Shown piece after piece: positions 8,232 through 16,151 of a stretch of DNA of 64,000 nucleotides (positions are counted from its first letter, which is position 1; the number at the start of each line of letters is the position of its first letter). The DNA is from Bacillus sp. SKDU12 (GTDB lineage Bacteria; Bacillota; Bacilli; Bacillales; Bacillaceae). Both the position numbers and the translations under genes were made by a program. Where the stretch lies: the NCBI RefSeq assembly GCF_010093085.1, contig NZ_MSRC01000016.1, positions 62,001 to 126,000 on the forward strand. The letters are read 5' to 3'. Below the pieces are notes generated by a model that did no database searches, was not told where the DNA came from, and saw only the letters and a program-made list of their open reading frames with translations.

Positions 8232-8809
8232 TAACACCACTTTAAAGCCTCACGACAACATTCATACGCTTCTTCTTTGTCGAGTTCATTTCCTAATGTT
8301 TTGCAAGTGTCCCAGCTCTTGCTTTCAATTCATTGCGCCAGCAGTTCGCAAAGCTTTGCTCTCATGAAATAAATCTTAATGATTTCATGCTTGAATGTCC
8401 GATTTTACTTAAAACTTTTAGGGGAAACATGTTTGATTTCATTAAATCCTAGCAGCATACTGGACATATGTAAACGATCACAAGCTTTATGCTGGGCTGG
8501 TCTTTTCTCAATTCGTTAAGCAGTTCATAGCAAGAATAGAAATGAGTCGGAAGGTCATGTGTGATGATGAGGGGTTCGCTGAAAAAGCAGCCTTGGCATA
8601 ATTGAAAACTGTCTTATGCCGCTTGTTTATATCTTTCCGGCCTCCACTTCAAAGATTTCAATGACAAGCTGTTGATTCTAAATCTGCAGTTGCCTGATCG
8701 CCGTCCTTAGCGCTATATACATTTTCTTCGCTTGCTCTATATACCAGTTCATCAGCAACAACCTGTTCTTTTCTATTAAAAATGGCTGTCTTGCAACAAC
8801 CACTCTCAT
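8232..8809 (-). pseudogene. pdeH: Remnant of pdeH (yuxH), an EAL/HDOD protein
   Basis: An intact start region survives: AAGGAGGAGAATTCA followed by ATG, coding MRVVVARQPF, close to the YuxH N-terminus as I remember it (MRVFVARQPIF). A frameshift follows at once. The next frame reads RKEQVVADELVYRASEENVYS and AKDGDQATADL, a recognisable continuation that then ends in a stop. A large internal deletion joins this to QLVIEIFE, and the final part, with WDTCKTLGNELDKEEAYECC, looks like the C-terminal tail of the same protein. Only about 580 bases remain of roughly 1,230. YuxH (PdeH) is a cyclic-di-GMP phosphodiesterase in 168, so the strain has lost this copy. The identity rests on remembered sequence. 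Confidence 0.8.
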
Positions 8810-8893
8810 TGAATTCTCCTCCTTACATGCGCCCGGCTTTTACTCGCAAGTCATTTGACGAAGATTGTTTTAGCATGAAACTTATATATTCAT

Positions 8894-8930
8894 AAAGAAA
8901 ACTGGCCTTTTCGCGAACGAAAGGCCAGTC
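8894..8930 (-). terminator. pncB terminator
   Basis: Inverted repeat ACTGGCCTTT / AAAGGCCAGT with a nine-base loop, directly after the pncB stop, followed on the minus strand by TTTTCTTT. Confidence 0.75.
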
Positions 8931-8934
8931 TTCT

Positions 8935-10407
8935 TTATTCTTCTTCGATCTCTTCATCAAGTCTGCTTTTCACTTCATGGATTCGCTGCATTTTATTGCT
9001 CCAGCAGTCCTCGCTTAAATCAACCGGATATTCCTCGGGCTTGCTGATTCTCTTATATTCCTCCCACAACAGGCTGAGGTTATCCTGCACATACTGCTGT
9101 ATGTCTGAGATTTCAGGGTTTTCGTAACAAAGAATACCCTTTTCAAAAATCAGTTCATGAAGATCCTTCGCATAAAAATTCGTGACAAATTTGCTTATGA
9201 ATGTATGAACCGGGTGGAACATTCTGAGCCGCTTCTGATCATTCACCTGCTCATCATAAAGTGCAATATAGTCGCCTTCAGAATGATGATTGGACTGATT
9301 GATAATGCGGTACACTTTCTTTCTGCCCGGTGTCGTTACTTTTTCAGGATTGGACGAAATTTTGATCGTATCGACCATTTTTCCGTCTTCTTCAATGGCA
9401 ACGAGCTTGTAAACCGCGCCGAGTGCGGGCTGGTCATAGGCCGTGATCAGCTTCGTACCCACACCCCAGACATCAATGCGCGCTCCCTGAGCCTTTAAAT
9501 TCATAATGGTATGCTCATCTAAATCACTTGAAGCAATGACTTTTGCATCTGTAAATCCTGCTTCATCAAGCATTCTTCGGGCTTTTTTTGACAAGTACGC
9601 CAAATCGCCGCTGTCCAGCCTAATGCCAATGAAGTTGATGCGGTCTCCGAATTCTTTAGCAACTCTAATCGCATTCGGCATGCCTGAGCGAAGGGTGTCA
9701 TACGTATCAACTAAGAAAACGCAATCCTTATGTGTTTCCGCATATTTTTTGAAAGCTGTATATTCATCGCGGTAAGCCTGCACAAGCGCATGCGCATGTG
9801 TACCGGAAACCGGGATATTAAAACGTTTTCCAGCTCTTACATTGCTTGTCGCGCTGAAGCCGCCGATTAAAGCCGCTCTCGCTCCCCACATAGCCGCATC
9901 CATTTCATGCGCCCGTCTTGTTCCGAATTCCAGCGCGACTTCATCACCGATAACACCTTTAATTCGTGCCGCCTTCGTTGCGATTAAAGTTTGATAGTTC
10001 ACAATATTGAGCAAAGCCGTTTCAATCAGCTGCGCTTCTACAAGGGGGGCTTCCACCCTCATAATCGGCTCATTGTTAAAGACAAGCTCTCCTTCTTTCA
10101 TGGAGTAAAGTGAACCTGTGAACGTTAAATCGCGCAAATATTCAATAAAATCTTCCTGATACCCGAGTTCTTCCTGTAAATAATTTAAGTCACTATCCGT
10201 AAACTTGAAATTTTCCAAGTATTCGATGGCTTTTTCTAAGCCTGCAAATACCGCATATCCATTTTCAAATGGAAGCCTTCTGAAAAAAAGCTCAAAAATG
10301 GCTTTCTTCTCATGAATGCCGTCTCTCCAGTAGGTTTCTGCCATATTAATTTGATAAAGGTCTGTATGTAATGACAGGCTGTCATCTTTAAATCCATACT
10401 CTAACAC
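8935..10407 (-). CDS. pncB: Nicotinate phosphoribosyltransferase
   Basis: A 490-residue enzyme (also yueK) that converts nicotinate plus PRPP to nicotinate mononucleotide in NAD salvage. It has the N-terminal LHTDLYQINMAETY typical of the family, the central EFGTRRAHEMDAA (residues about 160-172), SGTHAHALVQAYRDE near 205-220, and the barrel segment IRLDSGDL near 263. The start is GTG at 10407, preceded by AAGGGG. It lies 15 bases after pncA, so the two form an operon in which PncA produces the nicotinate used here. A hairpin terminator follows. Full length compared with the family. Confidence 0.96.
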   Translation of the reverse strand: MLEYGFKDDSLSLHTDLYQINMAETYWRDGIHEKKAIFELFFRRLPFENGYAVFAGLEKAIEYLENFKFTDSDLNYLQEELGYQEDFIEYLRDLTFTGSLYSMKEGELVFNNEPIMRVEAPLVEAQLIETALLNIVNYQTLIATKAARIKGVIGDEVALEFGTRRAHEMDAAMWGARAALIGGFSATSNVRAGKRFNIPVSGTHAHALVQAYRDEYTAFKKYAETHKDCVFLVDTYDTLRSGMPNAIRVAKEFGDRINFIGIRLDSGDLAYLSKKARRMLDEAGFTDAKVIASSDLDEHTIMNLKAQGARIDVWGVGTKLITAYDQPALGAVYKLVAIEEDGKMVDTIKISSNPEKVTTPGRKKVYRIINQSNHHSEGDYIALYDEQVNDQKRLRMFHPVHTFISKFVTNFYAKDLHELIFEKGILCYENPEISDIQQYVQDNLSLLWEEYKRISKPEEYPVDLSEDCWSNKMQRIHEVKSRLDEEIEEE

Positions 10408-10422
10408 TGTTTTTCCCCTTCC

Positions 10423-10962
10423 TTACTCTGCCACTTGCGCTCCGATGCTGTTTGCAAAATGAGAAAGAGCCCATATGTGCCCCTCCTGATTAAAGCTGGC
10501 AACGGCCTGTTTGTGCACAACAATCCGAAAACCTTTGTTGTACGCGTCAACCGCTGTATGTAATACACAAATATCTGTGCAAACACCGTCGTCAATCTGC
10601 CGCTCTCTGAGTTTGAGCTCTAAATCAGTTCCCGCAAAAGCAGAATATCTCGTTTTTTCCATGTAGTAAACATTTGGTTCATGTTCATGTTTCTGATATA
10701 GAGGCAAAAGCTTTCCGTACAGATCTTTTCCTTCCGTGCCTTTCATGTTATGCGGAGGAAAAAGACGGGTCTCAGGGTGATATTGATCCCCTTCATCATG
10801 AGAATCTACTGCTATTACGACGTAATCACCGTTTGTAATGAATGCTTCAGTCAAATTGACGATCGCCTCTTCAATCATTCTGCCGGGCTCCCCGCAGGTC
10901 AATTTTCCGTCACTCGCCACAAAATCATTCGTATAATCAATACAAATAAATGCTTTTTTCAT
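10423..10962 (-). CDS. pncA: Nicotinamidase PncA with a four-residue core deletion
   Basis: A 179-residue isochorismatase-fold amidohydrolase (also yueJ) that deaminates nicotinamide to nicotinate. The catalytic triad appears present: D9 in CIDYTNDF, K103 in MEKTRYSAF and C132 in TDICVL; metal ligands lie in VDSHDEGDQYH. The segment just before the cysteine reads RQIDDGVCTDICV, whereas I remember a form like RQI-x-ELHLxGVCTDICV in 168, 183 residues long. A 12-base in-frame deletion would remove four residues of the core strand leading into the nucleophile loop. Activity is therefore doubtful. The ATG at 10962 follows GGGGAGGCCGGCT; upstream codons belong to a longer open frame without a ribosome site. 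Confidence 0.93.
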   Translation of the reverse strand: MKKAFICIDYTNDFVASDGKLTCGEPGRMIEEAIVNLTEAFITNGDYVVIAVDSHDEGDQYHPETRLFPPHNMKGTEGKDLYGKLLPLYQKHEHEPNVYYMEKTRYSAFAGTDLELKLRERQIDDGVCTDICVLHTAVDAYNKGFRIVVHKQAVASFNQEGHIWALSHFANSIGAQVAE

Positions 10963-11058
10963 AGCCGGCCTCCCCGCTATCAGTATGAGAACATTATATC
11001 TTATCTCCAGTTGTAAGTGAATTGCCATGAACAAAAAGACAAACGGCCTGTTTGCCTC

Positions 11059-11457
11059 TTAATTTTTCAGTACTGACCGATTAAAAATGTCGTCCTGAAT
11101 ATATATCAACTCACGATTCACAGCGATGTCCGCCGCAATCACAAGACCTAAAGGCGTATGAAACTGAAGATTAGATACGATCTTGAAGTGTATTCCGTTC
11201 CGGTTCGCCATTTGGATATAGGACGAGTAAGATTGGTACTGAAGCTTTCCATTGATCAAAAGGGTGATGTTTTTGCTGCTTTTTATTATGCGATCCACTT
11301 CTTCATACGGTTTGCTTCTGAGCACTTGCCCTTTTGTCAGCGCCAAAAGCACCCTTTCCCTTAATGAGCCTAAAAACAAATGGCGCTCGTCAGGCTTTGT
11401 CTCTAAAGTCCCGTACATTCCTTGCTGCAAATAGAGATCCATTTTTTCATCACTCAA
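11059..11457 (-). CDS. yueI: DUF1694 family protein YueI
   Basis: A 132-residue soluble protein with LFLGSLRERVLLALTKGQV near residues 27-45, typical of the DUF1694/YueI family found across Firmicutes; biochemical function unknown. The start is TTG at 11457, well placed eight bases after GGGAGG, and gives the family length. It lies downstream of yueH and upstream of pncA with about 95 bases to the pncA start, so read-through is possible. The fold is reported to resemble tRNA-binding L7Ae-type proteins in related structures, which is family knowledge and uncertain. Confidence 0.88.
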   Translation of the reverse strand: MSDEKMDLYLQQGMYGTLETKPDERHLFLGSLRERVLLALTKGQVLRSKPYEEVDRIIKSSKNITLLINGKLQYQSYSSYIQMANRNGIHFKIVSNLQFHTPLGLVIAADIAVNRELIYIQDDIFNRSVLKN

Positions 11458-11528
11458 AAGCTTGTCCTCCCGTCTTGTTTGTCCTCATTATCACCTGATC
11501 AGGCAGGGGCTAAACTTTCTAAGGCAGT

Positions 11529-11777
11529 TTACATTTCCGTTACCCAATGAATGATTTTTTTAGCCAGCTCACCAGCCGGCTCCGCCTCTGTATGCCGGCG
11601 CAAAGAAGCGTTCAGCCGTTCAGGCAGAGATGCTTTATCTTCTTCATAAGAAATGACTGTGCTCCACTCCAGCTGCGGAACCGCTACAAGGGTGCGCAGT
11701 TCTTTTCTGTTTTCATGCAAATACACGTCCGTGATCATTCCGGATTCCGTATTGATGTTCGCTTTTCTGATTTTCAT
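11529..11777 (-). CDS. yueH: Conserved hypothetical protein YueH
   Basis: An 82-residue protein starting MKIRKANINTESGMITDVYLHENRKELRTLVAVP, matching the YueH family of Bacillus. Small, soluble and mixed in charge, with no signal peptide or metal-binding cysteines. The ATG follows CGAGGTCATGTT. It lies between yueG and yueI on the same strand. Function unknown. Confidence 0.85.
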   Translation of the reverse strand: MKIRKANINTESGMITDVYLHENRKELRTLVAVPQLEWSTVISYEEDKASLPERLNASLRRHTEAEPAGELAKKIIHWVTEM

Positions 11778-11814
11778 AACATGACCTCGCTATTCAAAGA
11801 CTATCCATATTATA

Positions 11815-11851
11815 CAATAAAAAAGCAACAGCCTCTCCTGAAAAGGCTGTT
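11815..11851 (-). terminator. yueG terminator
   Basis: AACAGCC / GGCTGTT inverted repeat at 11827-11851, overlapping the yueG stop codon and followed by TTTTTTAT on the minus strand. Confidence 0.65.
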
Positions 11852-12071
11852 ACCCATTAAACGACATTGTTTCATCAATAATATCGGCATCACTAAAGAT
11901 TGTTTTACTTGTTTGATTATGAATGCTCACAAAGTCACCGAGCTGAAACGCACCTGATCCCGCGCCTGAGTGATCGACACTTTTCGGCGAAATCGCAAAC
12001 ACATCTCCAAAGCTGGCCGCTGCATCACCCGATATTGACATAATATAAATCGGTCCTACAATAGCAGGCAT
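11850..12071 (-). CDS. yueG: GerPA/GerPF-like spore germination protein YueG
   Basis: A 73-residue protein beginning [16 protein letters not shown] and containing [11 protein letters not shown] and [12 protein letters not shown], the hallmarks of the GerPA/GerPF family of small spore coat or germination proteins. It probably affects permeability of the spore coat to germinants; the specific role of YueG is not established. I chose the ATG at 12071, eight bases after GGAGG, over an upstream GTG three codons earlier that sits too close to the ribosome site. Confidence 0.87.
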   Translation of the reverse strand: MPAIVGPIYIMSISGDAAASFGDVFAISPKSVDHSGAGSGAFQLGDFVSIHNQTSKTIFSDADIIDETMSFNG

Positions 12072-12131
12072 TTTCCCCACCTCCGCATTGATTTACAGCA
12101 TCATATGCAAAGAGACGCAATTGGTGCCCGC

Positions 12132-13241
12132 CTATTCCTCGGCCTTTTCGTTTTCTTCAAGGCGTGACCGCTGACGCAGTTTGATGAGGCGGACAATATT
12201 CAGGAAAATTTCCTTCAATACAGCGTAAACAGGCACAGCTAAAATCATGCCGAGAATTCCGCCAAAGCTTCCCGCTCCGATCAACAGCAAAATAATCGTA
12301 AGCGGATGCGTATTCAGACGCTTTCCGATCACAAGAGGAGACAGCAGGTTTCCGTCGAGCTGCTGAACGATGACGATTACAATAATCGCAAAAAGCGCTT
12401 TAGCCGGCGAGTCCATAAAACCGACAATGACAGCCGGCGCCGCACCAAGAAAAGGTCCAACATAAGGAATAATATTGGTAATCGCCATGACGATTCCAAG
12501 AATAAGGGCATACGGCAGACCTGCAATTAAGTAGCCGATAAAACACGCCGTTCCGACAAATAGACAGATTAACAGCTGTCCCTGAAAATATGTCGCAAGC
12601 GTATCCGATAAATCTTTGAAAATCTTTACCCCTTCTGTCCGATAAGAAGCCGGAAGAATTTTCACTGCCAATTGCGGAAAGCGGTGTCCGTCTTTCAGCA
12701 TGTAAAAAAGAATAAATGGAACAGTAATAATCACAATCGTGATGTTTGTCACGAAGCCAAACACCGCAGATAAACTGGACGTGATATTTTGGGGCAGGTT
12801 TTGAAGAAAGCTTGTCAATGACTGTTCAATTTTTGATATCGATACATAATCCTGATTCATCATCCAGGTAAACCATTGGGAATGGGATAAATCGTTTGTC
12901 ATTCCTTGAATCTGTTTTATGTAATCAGGAAGATTGTCAAACAGCCCGGTCAATTGCGACGTAATGACAGGACCGACTAATGCTGAAACGAAGGCCAGCA
13001 AGCCGATAAATAACAAATAGATCAATAGAATGGATAACGTCCGCGGAACTTTTTTCTCAAGCAGGCGGACGACCGGATTAAAAATGAAATACAATATCCC
13101 CGCAATCAGTATTGGGAAAAACAATGTCGAGATAAAAGCAATAAATGGCTGAAACACAAATGAAACTTTTGTTGCTACGAAAATAATCAGTAAAACAAAT
13201 AAAATCTGCAATGTCCAAAAATGGACTTTTGATTTCAACAA
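12132..13241 (-). CDS. yueF: AI-2E family membrane permease YueF
   Basis: A 369-residue protein with about eight hydrophobic segments and the family signatures ITNIIPYVGPFLGAAPAVIVG (near 235-255) and PLVIGKRLNTHPL (near 300). Members of this UPF0118/AI-2E group act as exporters or Na+(Li+)/H+ antiporters; the substrate of YueF is unknown. The start is a TTG at 13241, eight bases after AGGAGG, followed by a second TTG codon. It ends about 60 bases before yueG on the same strand. Confidence 0.9.
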   Translation of the reverse strand: MLKSKVHFWTLQILFVLLIIFVATKVSFVFQPFIAFISTLFFPILIAGILYFIFNPVVRLLEKKVPRTLSILLIYLLFIGLLAFVSALVGPVITSQLTGLFDNLPDYIKQIQGMTNDLSHSQWFTWMMNQDYVSISKIEQSLTSFLQNLPQNITSSLSAVFGFVTNITIVIITVPFILFYMLKDGHRFPQLAVKILPASYRTEGVKIFKDLSDTLATYFQGQLLICLFVGTACFIGYLIAGLPYALILGIVMAITNIIPYVGPFLGAAPAVIVGFMDSPAKALFAIIVIVIVQQLDGNLLSPLVIGKRLNTHPLTIILLLIGAGSFGGILGMILAVPVYAVLKEIFLNIVRLIKLRQRSRLEENEKAEE

Positions 13242-13352
13242 GCTTTGTTCCTCCTAGCTTTTCTTTGTCTGTCAGATAACAGGACTTTTCCCCATTATTG
13301 TAACAAAAATGAACTCATACCAGAACTTTTAATATCATGAAAGGAGTGTCGG

Positions 13353-13558
13353 TGATGCAGGCAATGACATTTGATAAAGATGATATGATCTTCTTTATCG
13401 GACAGCTCCAGGGTTGGACGGGTCAGAGGAACCTAGAGTCAATGATTGTATCCAAACGTTTTGTGCCCCGTTCGCTGAGAAATCCTGATATATGTAAGGC
13501 TGTATCACTTTCATGTCCGTCAACAGGCTTCAGTCCTTTCAAAGCTTATAGTATATGA
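13353..13558 (+). CDS. Small hypothetical protein between yueF and yuzF
   Basis: A 68-codon frame starting MQAMTFDKDDMIFFIG, eight bases after AAAGGAG, so it is probably translated. The C-terminal half (CKAVSLSCPSTGFSPFKAYSI) looks like random sequence, and no domain is recognised. Its position corresponds to yuzE of 168, but I cannot confirm the identity from memory. It may be a small genuine gene or a shortened one. Confidence 0.45.
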
Positions 13559-13593
13559 CATCACTTGTGTCATAGTGCTTTACAGCGCTTAAC

Positions 13594-13630
13594 TGAAAAA
13601 TAGGACGTCCCGGTGTACGCCTATTTTTCA
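13594..13630 (-). terminator. yuzF terminator
   Basis: TGAAAAATAGG / CCTATTTTTCA inverted repeat with a 15-base loop, 14 bases after the yuzF stop on the minus strand. Confidence 0.6.
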
Positions 13631-13643
13631 TGCGCAAGCACTG

Positions 13644-13880
13644 TTACACCCGTTCACTATAATCTGGCGCAATGGAAATCATGTGCTGGATACTGATCAG
13701 ACAAACAGAATTTTTTGCTCCTTCAATTGTGATATGGTCAGGTTTTACATCGATCAGTCTGCCTCTGACCGTATCTCGTACTGTCTGTATCACGAACCTT
13801 GAGCCGATAAGCTTTTTAATGGTCTGATAGACATAAGGATCGACTAAAGAGACCAGTTGCGGGCTACTTTGATTGACCAT
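13644..13880 (-). CDS. yuzF: DUF2642 family protein YuzF
   Basis: A 78-residue protein with the segment LIGSRFVIQTVRDTVRGRLIDVKPDHITIE, which resembles the Sm-like or spore-coat-associated DUF2642 fold of Bacillus. No membrane segment. The ATG follows AAAGGGGATTTAAAGT. Monocistronic by appearance, with its own terminator. Function unknown; relatives are often sporulation-associated. Confidence 0.85.
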   Translation of the reverse strand: MVNQSSPQLVSLVDPYVYQTIKKLIGSRFVIQTVRDTVRGRLIDVKPDHITIEGAKNSVCLISIQHMISIAPDYSERV

Positions 13881-14069
13881 ACTTTAAATCCCCTTTATAT
13901 GTTTTATCTCAGCTTATGCCGCAATAATGGATAATGACATAGGCTGACCTGATAAAACCGGGGACGGGGGAATTTTAGGAGAATATGTTTGGATGTGGTG
14001 TAAAAGAGTTGGTGATGAAGCGCGGAGACAGCGAAGAAAGCTGGCGCTGTTCCGTGTAGAAAGCGGGAT

Positions 14070-14600
14070 TTATACAGGCTTTGATATGGATGCCTGGGTT
14101 TGGTCGATTAATTGGTCCAGCTTTTCTATTTTTTTACGAGCTGTTGAAGGGTCGATTTGGCGGTAATGATGGTGGCCGCCCGGTTCTTCATCAAGTTCGT
14201 CCGCTTTTTTGACAATCTGCTGCAGCGTGTTTTTATCTAATTCGCCTTCAGGCAAATAGGAATCGGTATGAAGCAAAATGGCAAGAGCAATCTCTTTTGC
14301 TGCTTTCGGTTCCTCGCCAAGCCGAATCAGAAGCTTATGCGCCCGCTCTGCCCCTTTAATGGCATGAATGTCATTACGTTTGTATTTCTCATAATCCCAC
14401 TTTCCGTCTGTATACCATTCATAGTGGCCAACGTCATGCAATAGTGCGGCTTTTGCAGCTAAATCAGGGTTGATGTCAGCCTTTACAGACAGCCTGTATG
14501 CATGGTAAGCGCAGGCGATCGCATGTGCCACGCCAGAGCGCTGAAGATATTTTTGTGCAATGGGATGGGCGAAAACATCCATTAATGTAACCTTTCTCAT
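14070..14600 (-). CDS. yueE: HD-domain phosphohydrolase YueE
   Basis: A 176-residue protein of the HD superfamily, with LLHDVGHYEW near residues 54-63 supplying the metal-binding HD pair and histidines earlier (GVAHAIACAYH). HD proteins hydrolyse phosphate esters of nucleotides or similar substrates; the substrate is unknown here. The ATG at 14600 follows TAAAGGAGGGGTTTCC. A longer upstream frame has no ribosome site. The gene lies just downstream of the transposon-like insertion and looks intact. Confidence 0.88.
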   Translation of the reverse strand: MRKVTLMDVFAHPIAQKYLQRSGVAHAIACAYHAYRLSVKADINPDLAAKAALLHDVGHYEWYTDGKWDYEKYKRNDIHAIKGAERAHKLLIRLGEEPKAAKEIALAILLHTDSYLPEGELDKNTLQQIVKKADELDEEPGGHHHYRQIDPSTARKKIEKLDQLIDQTQASISKPV

Positions 14601-14746
14601 GGAAACCCCTCCTTTAGATATTTTTAGAATCCTAACATAATTTGCAGAGAAACTCAATTCTTATGTCACATTATTGTTATACCCTAAAGACAGGGTTTCA
14701 GTCAGTATATGCGGCTGTTCAACAAAGTACGCGGGCTGTTGCCTTT

Positions 14747-14754
14747 TTTATAAA
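14747..14754. repeat. Left target-site duplication TTTATAAA
   Basis: Eight-base direct repeat immediately outside the left terminal inverted repeat; the same eight bases lie outside the right end at 16119-16126. Confidence 0.85.
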
Positions 14755-14780
14755 GGCTCTGTTAAAATTTAATGTTTATA
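14755..14780 (+). repeat. Left terminal inverted repeat
   Basis: Starts GGCTCTGTTAAA and matches the reverse complement of the right end in about 22 of 26 positions. Confidence 0.85.
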
Positions 14781-14884
14781 ATTCCAAATATTAAGAGGAA
14801 CCCATTATTTATAGATTCCCCTTGTACTCTCGAGTATTGTCTTATCATATTTATTACAATTTATATTTTGGAGTGAAAGATTTT

Positions 14885-15451
14885 TCAGCCATTCCTATGA
14901 TAAATGATTTGCACAACCCCAGAGGAAAATGTTCTTGTATTAATCATTTTTAAATTTATCCTCTGTTTTAAATCAATAAATAACGGTTTTCCCTCTCCCA
15001 AAACAACAGGGTGAATTGATAATCTAAATTCATCAACAAGCCCCAGATTTATAAAAGTTGTAATGAGACTCGCTCCACCATATAGCCAGATGTCTTTACC
15101 AGACGTTTTCTTCAATTTATTTACTTCTTCAAGAATATTATCATTTATAAATATAGCTTGATTATCAATCTCATTTTGTGTTCTGGAAAAAACATATTTC
15201 TTTTTACTATGAACCAATTTCCAAATTTCCTTTTCGGTATCAGGGTCTTCATTTTTCGGAGCATATTGCCCCCATAAATCGTAGCTTTTTCTCCCATATA
15301 AAATAGTATCAACTTGATTTAAGAAATCAGTAAACCCCATCTCAGGGTCCATAATGCACCAATCAACTTCTCCATTTTTCCCTTCAATAAAACCATCTAA
15401 AGTAACTGCTAAATCTAAAATGATTCTTCTCTGGTTTAAGTTATTTGTCAT
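14885..15451 (-). CDS. YyaP-like dihydrofolate-reductase-fold protein (RibD C-terminal type)
   Basis: A 188-residue protein starting MTNNLNQRRIILDLAVTLDG, with the family segments FIEGKNGEVDW (near 20), LYGRKSYDLW (near 50) and WLYGGASLITTFINLGLVDE (near 120-140), a Rossmann-like RibD_C/DHFR fold. From memory it is highly similar to chromosomal YyaP of 168, which lies elsewhere. It is complete and preceded by AAAGGATGAATCGGT. It is the passenger of the element at 14755-16118. The physiological substrate is unknown; relatives include reductases and antibiotic-resistance-associated folate enzymes, but resistance is not implied. Its position in a mobile unit suggests transfer. Confidence 0.9.
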   Translation of the reverse strand: MTNNLNQRRIILDLAVTLDGFIEGKNGEVDWCIMDPEMGFTDFLNQVDTILYGRKSYDLWGQYAPKNEDPDTEKEIWKLVHSKKKYVFSRTQNEIDNQAIFINDNILEEVNKLKKTSGKDIWLYGGASLITTFINLGLVDEFRLSIHPVVLGEGKPLFIDLKQRINLKMINTRTFSSGVVQIIYHRNG

Positions 15452-15546
15452 ACCGATTCATCCTTTTCCCATTCAGATGTTGATTCTTCTGTCCCGTTGA
15501 ATAAGAATGACACAACGAATTTAGATAATCGCACTATTATAAGTAT

Positions 15547-16101
15547 CTAGGCTCTCCAAGCATCTGTGACAAGCACGTTTTCGTGGTTTTCGTTCTGCAA
15601 TACACCGTTGACCTTTTTGAGAATACAGGAAATAGATCTCGTCATTTTCAACGATCCCATCAAAATGTTAGCAGTTTGTGCTTTCCGATAAAAAAACATA
15701 ACACAAGTAACCCCTACGATTTTAGCCGATTTTCTCAGGGAATATCCCTTGAACATACAGTCAGTGCCTTTGACGCCACAAGACGGTATTCGGTGTGTCA
15801 GTGAAAGTTTTGCCACAGCATTTACAGTGGTACCATTGCCGACCATTATATTTTCCAAATCGAACAATGTGTTCTGATGAACAATGGGACACTCAATTCC
15901 ATCCTTGAAGCGAGTTTCTCTCATTTCATTAATTAATCTACCACCAGCAGAGGAAGAAGGTTCAATATAGCGTTCTTTTTGTGTATGTGGCAATTTGTCG
16001 ATATACTTTAATAAGTCGCTAAACGCTTTGCTCACCTTGATAATTAATCGAACATAAGTTCTATTTTTGATCATATCAAGAATTCGGATAAATATCAACA
16101 T
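15547..16101 (-). pseudogene. Degenerate IS1595-family transposase
   Basis: An open frame of 184 codons containing recognisable pieces of an IS1595 transposase in order: SDLLKYIDKLPHTQKE (start), ETRFKDGIECP (before the zinc ribbon), CMFKGYSLRKSAKIVGVTCVMFFYRK (helix-turn-helix), and NVLVTDAWRA (around the second catalytic aspartate). The zinc-ribbon cysteines are partly lost (CPIVH in place of CPHC), and the region with the first catalytic acidic residue and the C-terminal third are missing. It cannot be an active transposase. The frame runs into the right terminal repeat; the true start is unclear. Confidence 0.75.
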
Positions 16102-16118
16102 TTACCTTTAACAGAGCC
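16093..16118 (-). repeat. Right terminal inverted repeat
   Basis: Reverse complement starts GGCTCTGTTAAA, pairing with the left end at 14755. Confidence 0.85.
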
Positions 16119-16126
16119 TTTATAAA
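16119..16126. repeat. Right target-site duplication TTTATAAA
   Basis: Exact copy of the 8 bases at 14747-14754, abutting the right terminal repeat. Confidence 0.85.
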
Positions 16127-16151
16127 AAAAAGAGCAGAAAATATCTGCTCT
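16124..16151 (-). terminator. yueD terminator
   Basis: AGAGCAGA / TCTGCTCT inverted repeat overlapping the yueD stop, with a T run at 16124-16130 on the minus strand. The transposon-like unit is inserted directly behind this T run. Confidence 0.7.

Larger units (their letters stand above)
13242..13643. other. Intergenic region between yueF and yuzF
   Basis: About 400 bases holding a weak plus-strand reading frame (listed separately) and the yuzF terminator. No other gene is seen. In 168 yuzE lies here; I could not recognise it with confidence. Confidence 0.5.
14755..16118. mobile_element. IS1595-like element with a yyaP-type passenger gene
   Basis: A 1,364-base unit bounded by inverted repeats that begin GGCTCTGTTAAA at both ends (12 bases perfect, about 22 of 26 overall) and flanked by an exact 8-base duplication, TTTATAAA. 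The 8-base duplication and GGCTCT ends fit the IS1595 family, some members of which carry passenger genes. Inside are a decayed transposase near the right end and an intact reductase-like gene near the left. It separates yueE from yueD, which I recall as neighbours in 168, and its right end lies in the T tract of the yueD terminator. Confidence 0.85.

Noticed and set aside
15583-15804. 73-codon plus-strand frame in the transposon-like unit
   Set aside because: It is antisense to the decayed transposase and shows no domain.
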